Source of the DNA: Lycorma delicatula
Lineage: Eukaryota > Arthropoda > Insecta > Hemiptera > Fulgoridae
Assembly (NCBI RefSeq): GCF_047948215.1
Contig: NC_134464.1
Location: 3,172,001 to 3,236,000, forward strand
Length of the DNA: 64,000 nucleotides
Direction of reading: 5' to 3'
Part shown: in pieces, positions 35,063 through 46,225 of the stretch
How positions within the stretch are numbered: the first letter of the stretch is position 1
Layout: the number at the start of each line of letters is the position of its first letter
The notes under the pieces: generated by a model
What the model saw: only the letters and a program-made list of their open reading frames with translations
What the model was told of the DNA's origin: nothing
Database searches by the model: none
Program-made: the position numbers and the translations under genes

Positions 35063-36940
35063 ATAGCCAACCTTGAAAGCGGTGAAAAAGTTTAAAACAA
35101 ATTTGATTGAAAATTCTTTTTGTCTATTTCTGACCGTACTAAACGAGATATTCGCTGTATTGGGATTTGCAAATACTCAAATACTATCTAGATAAATATC
35201 TAAAAATTATTTTCGGTTTTTTTTAAAATTTCAATTTTTTAAGGATGCGACGGTGTACTGCGCGGCGGCTCAACCAACACAGCCACTGTTACTGTATGTG
35301 CGACACGAATGGCTGCACTTGCCTCCGGTTGCTTGACTAAAAAACATATAATAAAAGTAATAAAAAAAAGAGAAACGAAGTAACGGTTACTTCCTAACGG
35401 TGTTTATCCGATGTACATAATAAAAATACATTTCTTACCGGTACAGAGTACGGGTAACCGGTTATATCTTTTAAGATGGAGGACGACTGTTTTGAAATCC
35501 GCATTCTTAGATCGGTCAAAGTTTCGATTCCTGCACTGACAAACTGTTGCTCTAAAGAATTTACCGTACACTGATATTTTTTATGAATTGAACTGGCTTT
35601 AATTTTCATTTATCGTTGTTAATTCTCACAAGCGTGAGTTAAATGAACACGGCGGGGTACATAGGGCAGATTCCTCTGGCTAGACGGGAAGGACGAGCGA
35701 ATCGAGCCACGACCGGCTAAATGTCCCCTGACCGCGCAGGGGATGCTAAAAGTGACGGTTAATAAGTCTCGAGGTCAATAATTGAAGTTGACTTAAAAGA
35801 CGACTGCCTCTGTCCCGGAAAGTTTTATCTGGCTTATTCCACAGTCTAGAGATAGTCCACGCAGGAATAAGTTCATCGCAAACAAAAATTGCCAAAATTT
35901 TTATTAAATGCCACGATGGGGATTTAATGAAAATCTAAAAAAAATTTCTTGATTTAATTTTATTTATAAATAAATAAGTTTACTATTAAAATAATACTGC
36001 GAGTGAAGCCGCAACCGGGGTATACTAATATATATATATATATATAGTATATATATATATATATATAATTTTAAAAAAGTATTTTTCCCTAAGACATTTT
36101 ACGGGATGAAAAATTAACACCTCTGCTCTACATATGATCTCTACTTACTTGTTCATAAAATAGGAACAGAAATTAATACAATTATTATGTGGAAAATAGT
36201 AATTTCAGTCTTTGAACGATATTGCGTTAATGATTTTGTTAATTACCGGATGGCGTTACAACTCTTAAAAGTCTTTTGCTTTCTGTTCAGTAAGCTTTTC
36301 TTGGTTTATATATATATATATATCTCCCTCACGCTTTTATCTTACTTTGGTGATCGTTGTAAAATCGTGCCCTAAATACTTAAGCGCTAAATCTTAAGTC
36401 TTATGTCTCTCATCTCTCATTCGTTTCCCAAGATCCGTCGATATTACTCGTAATTGTTCTTTGAAGGCCATATTCAAACGTTTTCTCAGTCGATTCATTC
36501 TTCTCATGATGTACGATTCGACTATAATTCTTTCGGTCCTGAATTTTTTGTTTTCATTTTTACTAAACATTCCCGTTGTAAAATTATCTGTTTTTTTTTT
36601 ATATTTTTCATCATAGACTATCTCGTCGTTTAGTTGTTATCGTTTGTTAATGATCCTCCTCAAAATCTCGCACCGTTCACAGTTATCCTTTTCACGGGTA
36701 ACTGACTTTATGTATATCCTAATATTTTGTTTTCGACAAAATCAAACCGTACTATTTTGCATTTAAGAGCCTTAATAAAACTCAATACTTGTTATAGTTA
36801 TTAAATGTTTTTTTATGAATAATCGTCGGCTGATTTTACGTGTAGTGTTATTTGACAGATTCACACATTTATTTCTAAGTTATCTAATCGGTTTCCCAAG
36901 ATTATTCGCACATCCTCACCCCAGTATAGGAAGTAGGGGA
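35063..36940. other. Mixed stretch, no gene seen
   Basis: 35620-35850 is less AT-rich than its surroundings but not recognised. It contains a short (TA)n pair at 36028-36067 and another TA run at 36306-36322. The open frame 35394-35609 (minus) has no motif I can name. Confidence 0.45.
36028..36067. repeat. (TA)n microsatellite
   Basis: Two TA tracts of about ten units each, separated by a single G. Confidence 0.9.
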
Positions 36941-36980
36941 AGGGGGTGGTGTGACGATCGTAGTCGTCACACCACCCCCT
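36941..36980. repeat. Perfect 17-bp stem hairpin, GC-rich
   Basis: agggggtggtgtgacga is followed by a six-base loop (tcgtag) and its exact reverse complement. It lies in a locally GC-rich block. Confidence 0.9.
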
Positions 36981-38080
36981 CCGTTTCTAGCCATGATAGG
37001 CTTTACCGGAGGTCGTCTTTTATTTAGACTCTCTTGATAAAACAACACAGTAATCGGTTTGGCCTCTGTCAGTATGCCGTCGATGGAAATGCCTCGGCAG
37101 ACATTTCCGTCAGTGCATTTACACAACTTACTATCCCCGTCGTACGGTCTCTTCCAACCACGACCGCCTACCAAGCCTTAAACCCTCAGCTATCAAATTA
37201 ACCGATTCGCAGAAGCGCGATTTTCGCGCCTTCCTCTAACACCGAAGGTTTCACACGAAAGCTCTTTATCTAACTTCAATTAGACCGTGCACTCAGATCG
37301 AGTCTTTAAATACCAAAGATACCGTTCTTATACTGACAAAAAAAGTGTTGATCGCAACGACGTCCTGCTCTTCAATTTATTCGAAGTCTTCTCGATTCAC
37401 TTAAAAATCAAGAAATAGATTCACAAATTTAATAAGTCTTTAATGAAAACATACCCTCTGGTCCGCTTGGAGGAGCGTGGTCAGTGCTAACACCCTTCCA
37501 CACCAAAGCTCCATCACAAAGTTCTTCACACATCCGTTCTCATCCTAACAGTTAATATCTCAGCTGACAGAGGCTCGATGCCAAAACGCCTACCTTGGCG
37601 AAGTAAGCACCCAGGCGGGCTCCTAGCCATCCAGGTTGCTGTTCTATCTATACATCTATAACAGCATCTGACCCCTTCAGCCATCCTCCGCAGGGCTAAG
37701 AATCTAAGTACCGACAACTGTGTTCCGTTCCCTTTTTTTTTCGATTAATTTACAGATCGAAACCAAAATTGATTCTCGGAAGCACTATAGCGACTTAACA
37801 TGCTCCGTACTTCAGTTACAGACTTAACGTACTTACGGACTTAACGTACCTGTGGCAGACGTATAAGACATGGCGCCTATCATCAACGGTCCTACAGTCC
37901 AAATCCGGCCAGCCTGTCTTGAAAAGTACCGTGTCCTGAAAGAATCGTGTAATATGCTGATCGGGAGAAATCCAACCGACTACCTGCTTACTTCCGCTTC
38001 AGGAATAATACCGTGCGTACTAGGCACGGTTTTACAACGATCACCGTAGTAGGATGCGTTTTACTGGCTATTTCCTTGTT
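36981..38080. other. Moderately GC-rich block, unidentified
   Basis: The minus-strand frames 37174-36902 (KRPYDGDSKLCKCTDGNVCR then ILTEAKPITVLFYQ) and 37717-37526 (LALRRMAEGVRCCYRCIDRT) lie in sequence richer in GC than their flanks, as transposon coding remains are elsewhere here. I do not recognise either protein. They may be decayed parts of one unidentified element on the minus strand. Confidence 0.25.
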
Positions 38081-38089
38081 TGCTGGAAA

Positions 38090-39005
38090 AATGGTGTTCT
38101 AAAATTGTTTTTAAAGATGGTGACAAAGACCTCACTGTGAGCTCCTCTTATATAGCTCTTTAACGCTCTTGCCTGTTGGAAAGGTTTCGAGACGGTATTG
38201 TATCTCCGTATTACTCAGATATTGAATTCTAAAAAGTTGTTGATGGATGACTAGCATGAGTTTTACCTAGGCAGTGAGATGGAAGATGCGAGTACCTTAA
38301 GATGCGATCTTAAGATTATGAGAATTGTTTCTTCTAGTTAGTCTGAGTACGCGTTAGATTTTTTTTTGACATATCAGGGGCTTTTGTTAATTTGTGGCGG
38401 CCCCCCTCTGTCCTGTTTCTGCTGCAGAAGCGTTATTGTACTCAGAATGAGCTGAATGTGTTATGTAGGTATTTCAGCGATCGAGACGTTCTTCGAGATG
38501 GCGTCTCAGAAGTAGGAAAAACGATATCTAAAGGTTGTCCGCAGGGTAGTGTTTTTAAGACCCCTGATCTGGGTTGTTGAATTCGATTCTTTGATGCGCG
38601 TAACGTTGGCCGGTGGATGCCGCGTCTTCGCCTTTGCGGATGATGCGCTTTTAATCGTTAAAGAAGATCGAGGATCAAGATATTTCATTTGTGGAGTTTG
38701 CAACGTAACGCGGTGTTAAATCCAGAGAAAACAACGATGATGTTGCTCGTAGGCAGACTAGCTGTTACACCACGATCTAGTGTATCTAGATCTAGTGATC
38801 ATCGAAAGAGGTACAAATGTTATAGGAATATTTTGTCGAGAGCTCAGCGTCTGCTGTTATCTGTGATCGGTACTCGGTTGTTTGTTTTCGGTATTTAGCA
38901 CTTTGGATTATACGCACGGTTTTTTTATATTTTTATACGGAGTTACTAGGTCGGAGTAGGTCGACGAAGTGTTACAGTTTAGGATGGAGAGGGTTGGCTT
39001 AAATC
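38090..39005 (+). mobile_element. R1-like LINE RT fragment (copy 2), internally deleted
   Basis: The plus strand in shifting frames starts with VFKDGDKDLTVSSSY (38110-38155) and then VLYLRITQILNSKKLLMDD. Next are CDLKIMRIVSSS and the frame 38392-38580 with LLQKRYCTQNELNVLCRYF and GKTISKGCPQGSV. It then shifts to LSPLLWVVEFDSLM-like sequence and FAFADDALLIVKED (catalytic FADD near 38630-38665). Last come LWSLQRNAVLNPEKTTMMLL and the 3' piece ILSRAQRLLLSVIGT. The last piece follows within about 70 bases although about 100 residues should separate the two, so a stretch of the thumb/connector is deleted. Gene order and residues match the 7730-8400 copy, so both belong to one R1-like subfamily. 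Confidence 0.8.
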
Positions 39006-40440
39006 AAAGCGATAAAATTTTGCGATTGCGAAATTTAAAATCTTATTAAACGATTCATAATGTTTATTAGTTTCATTTAATACCGGTTGAAAGTTAAGAA
39101 AACGTTGCGGTTTTAAGTAGTGTTACAAAAATGCGGCAGTATTTTTTTTTTTTAATTTAGTACTTGTAATACTTTTATATCCGTGTTTTTCCTAAATTTA
39201 AAAACGGTTTCGATATTTTCCAAAAGAGAAATCTTTGAAATTTTAGGGATCTTTATTATATCGGTTTCTAAATTTGGGCTTCAATCGAAGCCAAGATTTT
39301 ATTAAACCGGGTTTCGTTTTTTCGGTTTACGTTAGGTGCAGTATAATTTATTGCTGTCGATTTTATATTAGGAAAGAAACCGAGTCTCCAGACCGTTCTA
39401 CTGTTAGAAACCTTCCCTGTCCAAATCACTAACTCCTAACTCCTTAGGCCTAGTAACTTATAGGTTTTAACATAGATCCGGTGGGATTCCGGGAAAACTT
39501 CGGAAATAACCCTGGTTAAGACAGTATCAAGGGTAACACTTGTTATCCTTAAAAAGAGTATCCCGTTTGAAACAAGATAAACAAAACCGATCCGACTGCT
39601 TTAATATCTTTCCGGACGCCTATCCGTTCATATAAGGAACATATTCCTTAATGTGTTCCTTAAATGGGAATAAGCTTAATGATTTTACGCGGGCCAGGCT
39701 CTGCGAATGTATTCTGTTTAAACGATAAAATTATTGAAAAGCAGATACATGTGTAAAAATTTAGTATTATTAATTAAAAATAAATGATATCTTTAAACTA
39801 CGATCGGCATTATAATATCGATGTTTATTCGATAATTTTTGTAGTTTCATTGTTACTGTATTAATTAGAAATTTAATTTTATTAAATTTGTTTTAGTTTT
39901 TTGTTACAGGGTAAAAATGCATATATATGTAAGTTAGTTTCTATTAAATATATATATTGTACTCGTAATTTTATGTATGTTTTATTTGTTGAAAATTACT
40001 CTTCACGTTTTAATGCCGTTTACGTTTAGATATTTATTATTTATTTTTTAACCGAGCAAGACGGTAAATGTTTTATAATTACGGAAAATAAATTCCCTTG
40101 TAATAGAAAAATATCCTTATTCTATCGGCCATCTCGCTAAAATTTAATGCATCATCGCATTCACGACTCTTTTTGTTTCCGCAGTACTAACTTTGTCTTT
40201 GTTGCCGACTAAAATTTAAGTTCTACTATTATCCGCTGTAAAATCGGTGCGTATTATTAAAAAAGTAATCGTAACAAATAGAGGATAGTCCAAAAACACG
40301 AACAGATAACCTAGTTTAAAATTTCCTTCCGAGCTTTATGAAAAATCCAACCGGATGGTCAAATAAATTATGAATCTAGTTTTTATTTTTATTTTAAAAG
40401 ATATTCATTTTGATTAATAAAAAATTAAATATAGTTGAAA
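39006..40440. other. AT-rich stretch, nothing recognised
   Basis: No element identified. An aaggaaca...tgttcctt stem of eight bases lies near 39634-39661. Confidence 0.45.
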
Positions 40441-40444
40441 GAAT

Positions 40445-40575
40445 AAACATCGAGGAAGTTAAGGATGAAGGTGGTTAGATTATGTTAAGGAAAATTTGAA
40501 AAAGAGTACGGAGATAGAAGAAGTTTACAAGAAAGAATGGCGGGTAAAAAATCAAGTTAATTAGAGTTTAATGAT
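40445..40575 (+). mobile_element. LINE C-terminal tail fragment
   Basis: RWLDYVKENLKKSTEIEEVY then KKEWRV is readable on the plus strand. It resembles the RxRWxDxVxxDLxKxGxxxxxxxDRxxWR motif that ends many endonuclease/RT LINE ORFs. It is short, isolated and has a stop just upstream, so it is a truncated relic at best. Confidence 0.4.
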
Positions 40576-40579
40576 ATGC

Positions 40580-41037
40580 AGTCTGATTTAATAGCATTGG
40601 ATAAAAGGAAAGGATGACGGCGATAAAGATGAAAATAAAGGAGTTTACATCGATTGCTTCTAAGAAAAAGAAAAGAAAATTCTTCAATTTTCTATATGTT
40701 TTGGCTTTATTAACTGCTGTAACCCAAAACAGCTCTTATGTACTTCAATTCAAAATCGTGTTTTGAGATTTAACTACGTGACGTTTAAGGATTTAATACA
40801 ACCTATCTGTCCAAACACTTTCCTGTGATCGGCCGAATTGTAGCAGTCCTTATTGTTTCTTATTTACAGTAACGTATATGAAATATTCTGATTTATTTCC
40901 TTTTTCGTATTTTTGACGTTGAAAACTTCGCCAAATCTTGTGACAGACACCTTGGTCGTTGGAAATACAGCCGATCCAAATTAGTTCCGAGTCATATAAA
41001 TAGCTCTTCGGTTTAACCGCGTATAAAAGCATCGTTT
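40580..41037. other. Non-coding spacer
   Basis: The minus-strand frame 40850-41050 shows no motif. Nothing recognised. Confidence 0.4.
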
Positions 41038-41690
41038 GTGGGTCGTTCAATGATTGAAAAACAGATGACTTTAGAAAATGTATTATTTATTCGACGACCA
41101 TGAAACTTTTCAACGTAGTCCCGGGCTGCATTTATTCCGGTAGGAAAGAATCGTTCGTCTTTGTGTCTGAGCCGTTCTTGACCCTCTCGATGTGCTGAAC
41201 TCGGAACGTGTAACTTTTACCTTACTTACTCTTTGAGAGGACCGATCAAGTAAAAATTCTGACGGTGTAACGTAGATGCGATAATACCTTCCGACTCGAC
41301 CTTTGAAAAAACGTTTTGTGTCTTGAACAGTAAGGGAGCGTGCGTTATCCTATAGAATTACACGCCTTTTGAGGAAGAATCTATTTAAAGCGTTCCTGCT
41401 AAAAATTTGCATAGTTTTTACACTTTTTACCGTACTGTTTTAACATCTGCGAACGAATTTAAGCCGGTTTTACGCTTTCAAAAAATAAAAATCTTATCAC
41501 AGTACGCCGTTCTTCCGGGGTGCAGGTTTCAAGCTGAGCCGACATTTTCAAATAAAAAGAAAAGATAAGATAAAATAGATATTTTTATCGAACAGATGAT
41601 CTTTTCTATGTTAGCGGTACCGACTTGAATTTCATGCGGTTTCAGTTTATATACATATTTCTCCAGCCAGTTTTCCTGCTACTGCCGGGT
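41038..41690 (-). mobile_element. Core-deleted mariner element
   Basis: One end shows a mariner-like terminal sequence (gtgggtcgttcaatgattga, 41038-41057). On the minus strand the N-terminus reads MSAQLETCTPEERRTVIRFL, FFESVKPA and MLKQYGKK (41540-41430). The sequence then passes within about 100 bases to DNARSLTVQDTKRFFKG (the DNARPHTA second-Asp region, near 41345-41300), followed by a frameshifted remnant of the PYSPDLAPSDFHLF region. The domain linker and first catalytic Asp are missing. The other terminal repeat is lost where the GT/AC microsatellite begins. Its termini and N-terminus match the 51.9-54.2 kb mariner, so both belong to one lineage. Confidence 0.75.
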
Positions 41691-41692
41691 CT

Positions 41693-41734
41693 GGGTGTGT
41701 GTGTGTGTGTGTGTATACACACATACACACACCC
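41693..41734. repeat. (GT)n-(AC)n quasi-palindromic microsatellite
   Basis: ggg(tg)n runs into tatacacacatacacacaccc, so a GT tract is followed by a complementary AC tract and the whole can fold into a hairpin. It lies between the mariner relic and the SINE. Confidence 0.9.
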
Positions 41735-41779
41735 AATGGCGAATGCGATTACCGCTATCGACTTGCCATGACTGATGCG

Positions 41780-42003
41780 CCTGCAGTGTAAGTATAAATG
41801 TACCTGTAAACATGCAGCCTAGAACGGACTCAGGTCGACCGCTTCTGGGACGTGCGGTTAATTGAAACCCGCCCGCCAAAGAACACCGGTATATTCAAGT
41901 CCTTGTAAAAACAACTTCCTTTACAAGGACTAGAACCTTAGAACTCTCGACTTCGAAAAGCAGCTGATTTTGCGATTTAACCGCTAGACTAACCCGGCGG
42001 GTT
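41780..42003 (-). mobile_element. tRNA-derived SINE (family S1), minus strand, diverged
   Basis: The head lies at the high-coordinate end (acccgccgggttagtctagc on the minus strand, 42003-41984). The catcagctg..ttcgaagtcgag signature and ggttctaagg with a B-box-like remnant follow. The body is accggtgttctttggcggg (41900-41880) then ggtcgacctgagtccg. The 3' third is strongly diverged, and target duplications were not found. Confidence 0.75.
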
Positions 42004-42613
42004 TATTTTATTTAACTGCTTTTTTCTCTGTTGCCATTTTTATGTAATAAATTATTGAATGACCCGTAAAATGGATTGGAATGGATATCCATTTTATTAC
42101 ATTTGGATTGTATTAAAAATGGATTGTATGTAAAACTAGTAGAATTTCTACTTTTTGATGGGCAAAGGTAAAACTCGCTAAAGATCGCAAAGGAAAATTT
42201 TCTTTCTAGAATATCGTGAAGTACTTTTTCATTTTAAGGATACAAGTAAAAGAATAATTTTGTAAATTAAATGTATTTTACTGAAACAAAATTTTAATCG
42301 CGGAAAAAGATAAATCGGTGATAGTTAAGGAAGAGCAGTGTAGAAATAAATTTTATTTTATATATATATGTCTTTTTTGTAGTTAGTGATAAAAAGGGAA
42401 AATTGAAGACAGCTTTGTCTACATCAAAGTAGTTGATTCTCTTACGTTTAACTTTCTCTTTCATTTTTTTTTTGTTAAAGGTTAAGTGGATATATTTTTA
42501 ACCGAGTTATGAAACATTTCGAGCCGTACGAAAAGTCTCCTGTAATTTCATTACCACTTACCTACTTCAATTGTGGATTTATTTAAGAAAAAATCTGATG
42601 TGGACACCACGTG
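42004..42613. other. AT-rich spacer
   Basis: Nothing recognised before the TIR element. Confidence 0.45.
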
Positions 42614-43620
42614 ACTTCCTTGTACGTCTGTTAAATTACATATACACAATTTTGCTGCACTTCATTTAAACTTATTTCATTTGAGAATGAGATACGTTAC
42701 TCCAATTCTTTAATAAAAGTTCACTGTTACACAATTTCTAAAATATTAGTTTTTATTAACATCAAATATTTATACAATTATTGGATAGAGTAAAAGTCCC
42801 TTTAAATATTTAAATAACTTTATTACTCCTTAAATAAATTGTTTACTAAATAACCTATTAATAAAAATTTTTATTATATACCGTAAGGTCGAAATTAATA
42901 TTTGTAACCGGTATTGTAATTATTATTATTAACTTTTATTTATACGCACACCAGAAATCTTGTGCATATTACTCGCGCTGAAAAAAATTTTCAACAATCA
43001 CTTCAAATTGAATGCAATTCATAAATGTATTTTATTTTTCTGTCGCATAATTGAATAAATGATTTTTTTTAAATACATATACAATTTTTATAAGAATTTG
43101 CTAAGAAAATCCAAAAATAATACGATTCTAAATTATAATTTTCAATTAATATTAAATAATCAGATGTTTCACCAAATCTATTACATATAATCGTACACAT
43201 ATGTAATAATTAATGCCTATTAAATTACATAACAATTTTTAAAAGTACATGAAATTTTATTTCACTAAAAAATTATTTTTATCGCGAATTATTAATTATT
43301 GTAAAAATTCTTTTACAGTCACGGGTTGATAATTATTAAATCAATATATTTAAAGTTTAAAAAACAGAAGGAGATGAAGTTTGATTCGAACCGATGCGAT
43401 TTCCTTTAAGATGCAAATATTTCTTTAATTCAAATTTTAATTTTAATTTCGATCGCAATCAAAACGGAAGGTGCACAATTAGATGTTACTACAGTGCTAA
43501 ATCAAAAATTTTAACATCCTACTGCTAATCGTTTTTGAGTTATGCGAGATACATACAGACGTCACGCTGAAACTAGTCAAAATGGATTGAGGGATGATCA
43601 AAATGGATATTTCAGTCGAA
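42614..43620 (-). mobile_element. TIR element (family T), copy 2, truncated
   Basis: It begins with the 13-bp terminal sequence acttccttgtacg (42614-42626) and continues ttaaattacatata as in the right end of the 58.7-59.3 kb copy. Its other half (43365-43617) is the reverse complement of that copy's left half. Landmarks include agatacatacagacgtcac, actagtcaaaatggattgag and ggatgatcaaaatggatat. A gattcgaacc (43381-43390) mirrors the B-box-like site of the other copy. The opposite terminus is missing after 43617. The middle 0.65 kb is longer and AT-rich and may be internal sequence or a later insertion. No transposase frame was seen. Confidence 0.75.
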
Positions 43621-44805
43621 TAAAAATAAATAAATTATAAAACATAAAATTAAAGAGTAATAAAATAATATTAATTTGTTTTTTTTATCTATAAATTTAA
43701 AAATTAAAATTAATGAATCGGTGAAACTACAAAATTTCTACTTAATTTATCTAACGCATTTATCTCTTAATAGATTGTAAAAGTTTAGTATATTTTTTAA
43801 ATTCTATCAAAAATGATAACTCGCCGACGGGATATTAAGGAAATGACATTCATTGTTTTGCCGTGTATTATTATCGGCCGGGTTGAATTACGTAATCCCA
43901 ATGATCAGAGGTAGTGTTTTTACGGTTGAATATCGCATTTCTCCCGGTACTTTGTTATATTTTTTTATAAAACTGAAGTCAAAAAATGTTTACAATATGA
44001 ATAGCGATATAACTTAACAGATTAGTGAAATTTTTGTTGATTATGAAATTAATAGATCTGCGATAGAGAAAATGGCGATGATCGATCCATTACAATCTAA
44101 TTTAAAAAAATGTTCTTTAGTATATTTCCCATTTTCTATTAATACGATCGATCATAGTTATGAAAATATTATTCCTCGTATGACATTGTATTAGGAGGCT
44201 ATCCGATCCAGCCGAACAGTAGTCAGGACGAAGAGAAATATCGATGTGTAGACTTTTCTCGATTTATTGTAATAAGAAATTTTAAATAAAAATGGATTAC
44301 GTTATTTTAATTTTAATAAAGTTAACAATTTTAGAAGAAACCGACATCGATCTTTAGTGAAGTATATTCATCTAGTGGGGTGTTATTTTTTTCATTTATT
44401 TTTATTATTTTAGTGAAGAAGAAAACTATATGATATATGGTGTTTTAAGGGTTCACGTTACAAAGTTTAACAATTGCGCACTACTACACTACGGACTTAT
44501 CTTGATACTTCAAACCTTGCGTGTTAATTTAATTTGTAACATTTGGTCGTTCTTTTTTTGCTTTTTTAAGTGTAATTATATTACAGCCCCCTAAATGTGT
44601 ATATATGTAATCATCATCATTTCCATATTGGAGTTGCGGAAGGATTTGAAAAACTATTCCGTTTTTCTAGCGATTCCTCGGTCGTCTCCTTTCTCTTCTT
44701 CCTTTTGGCGTGAAATAATATCCTTTTTTGGGATTCGTTTATCACATGTTCTATCCGTTTTCCCTATAATCGTAGATTTACACGCGCTCGTGCACGCGCC
44801 TTCTG

Positions 44806-44868
<63 letters not shown>

Positions 44869-46000
44869 AATTTTAGATTCATGTAACGGGTTCATACTGT
44901 CGGCCACATCGTATTTTAAATATTACCCGGTTATATAAATGAATAACAAGGAAAAGTTAATGTTGTAAATTTAAGGTTTTTACGGTCGATAATAACATTT
45001 CTGATTTAAATTTAAAAAATAAATTAAGATAAAAATTTCCATTAACGGAATCCTCAATCTGACCGGGATTTTTCGATCGCATTTTATCAGATAAATCTCC
45101 TTATTTGATTTATTTTCTTTTCGGTTTGCTGCTCTAGAGGTTCGTTCCGCTCGTGCACGATGTTCCCTTGTGACACTCTTATCCTTTCGACTTTTTCTTC
45201 GTGTACTTTATTTTTGTATGAAAAAAATACAATCGTTAGTAGAAGTTGAACTTTACGGGATAATAAATTATGTCGATTTAAATATATTATGTTGTATATT
45301 TTTTAAACCCGTACTTTTCGAAACGTACGGAATAATTTGTGAAATCTTTTATTGTTTTATACATTCGTTTCGACGATATCGCCGGGTATAGGTTTTGCCG
45401 AACATTAAGAACAATTAATACAACAATATTTATAAGAAGTGTACAGGAAAGTCTTTTTCTAACGTTGAATATGTACGTGTAAGATGAAAGATGTTTTCAG
45501 GCTTGCTAACCTTTCATGATCTTTGTAATCATTTCCTATATCTTCGTGGATTTTTCCTTGTTTGCATCTTTATTAAGCTTTATATTTAAATTTAAGCTTT
45601 AAGTTTAAATTTTTCACGCTTATGTAAGTTGTGCGTTATTATATTATCATCATTGCTTATCGATTATGTATAATATCGAATTATTAATTCAGTTCATTAA
45701 ACATGTCGCCCGTACTACTCATTCACTTTACAAACCGCAAATAATTTTCGCTCACTCCATCCTTTCCCTCTGTACATTTCAATGCTGATTTTACGGTTTC
45801 GTTAGTATTTTGTCTGTATTTATTTGTAAAAAACGTTACTTTAGTAGAAACTGTAGCCGTTTACTCTGCTCAAAATAATTTTGTGATTTTAAAATTTTCT
45901 GGTTTATAAAACATTCGCAGCATTCGAATTAAAAAAAAAGAAAATGTCGAACGGGGTGCAAAATAAAAAAATTCTTACTTTTTGACTAATACGTCTAGAT
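43621..46000. other. AT-rich stretch with a CA/GA microsatellite, no gene seen
   Basis: Apart from the microsatellite at 44809-44868, I find no coding motif or named repeat. Open frames at 44595-44876 and 45170-45391 are unrecognised, and the first runs through the microsatellite. Confidence 0.5.
44809..44868. repeat. (CA)n(GA)n compound microsatellite
   Basis: About 19 CA units are followed directly by 11 GA units. Confidence 0.95.
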
Positions 46001-46225
46001 ATAGGGATCGGCGCAGGTGCGAAGAAAATAAATAGAGTTCGCTAAAGATGTTGTAGCACAGGGATGGATGGAAACTTTAGTAAAGGATCGATTGATGGTG
46101 CGACAGAGAGATTGCTGGAAAATATGAAAAAAAAATCGGAAAAGATCTAAAAGGAAACGGGTGCTATCAAGAATTCAAACGTTTAGATGTAAAAGAAGAG
46201 AATGGAACCGGATAAAGCGCGAGGG
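46000..46225 (+). mobile_element. LINE C-terminal tail fragment
   Basis: The plus strand in shifting frames shows GKDLKETGCYQEFK-like residues followed by RLDVKEEWNR. This is the same kind of ORF tail (…GSYQDFKHLxxNRxEWR…) seen at 60.6-60.8 kb. It is short and frameshifted, and the assignment leans on similarity between these two copies in the window. Confidence 0.4.
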
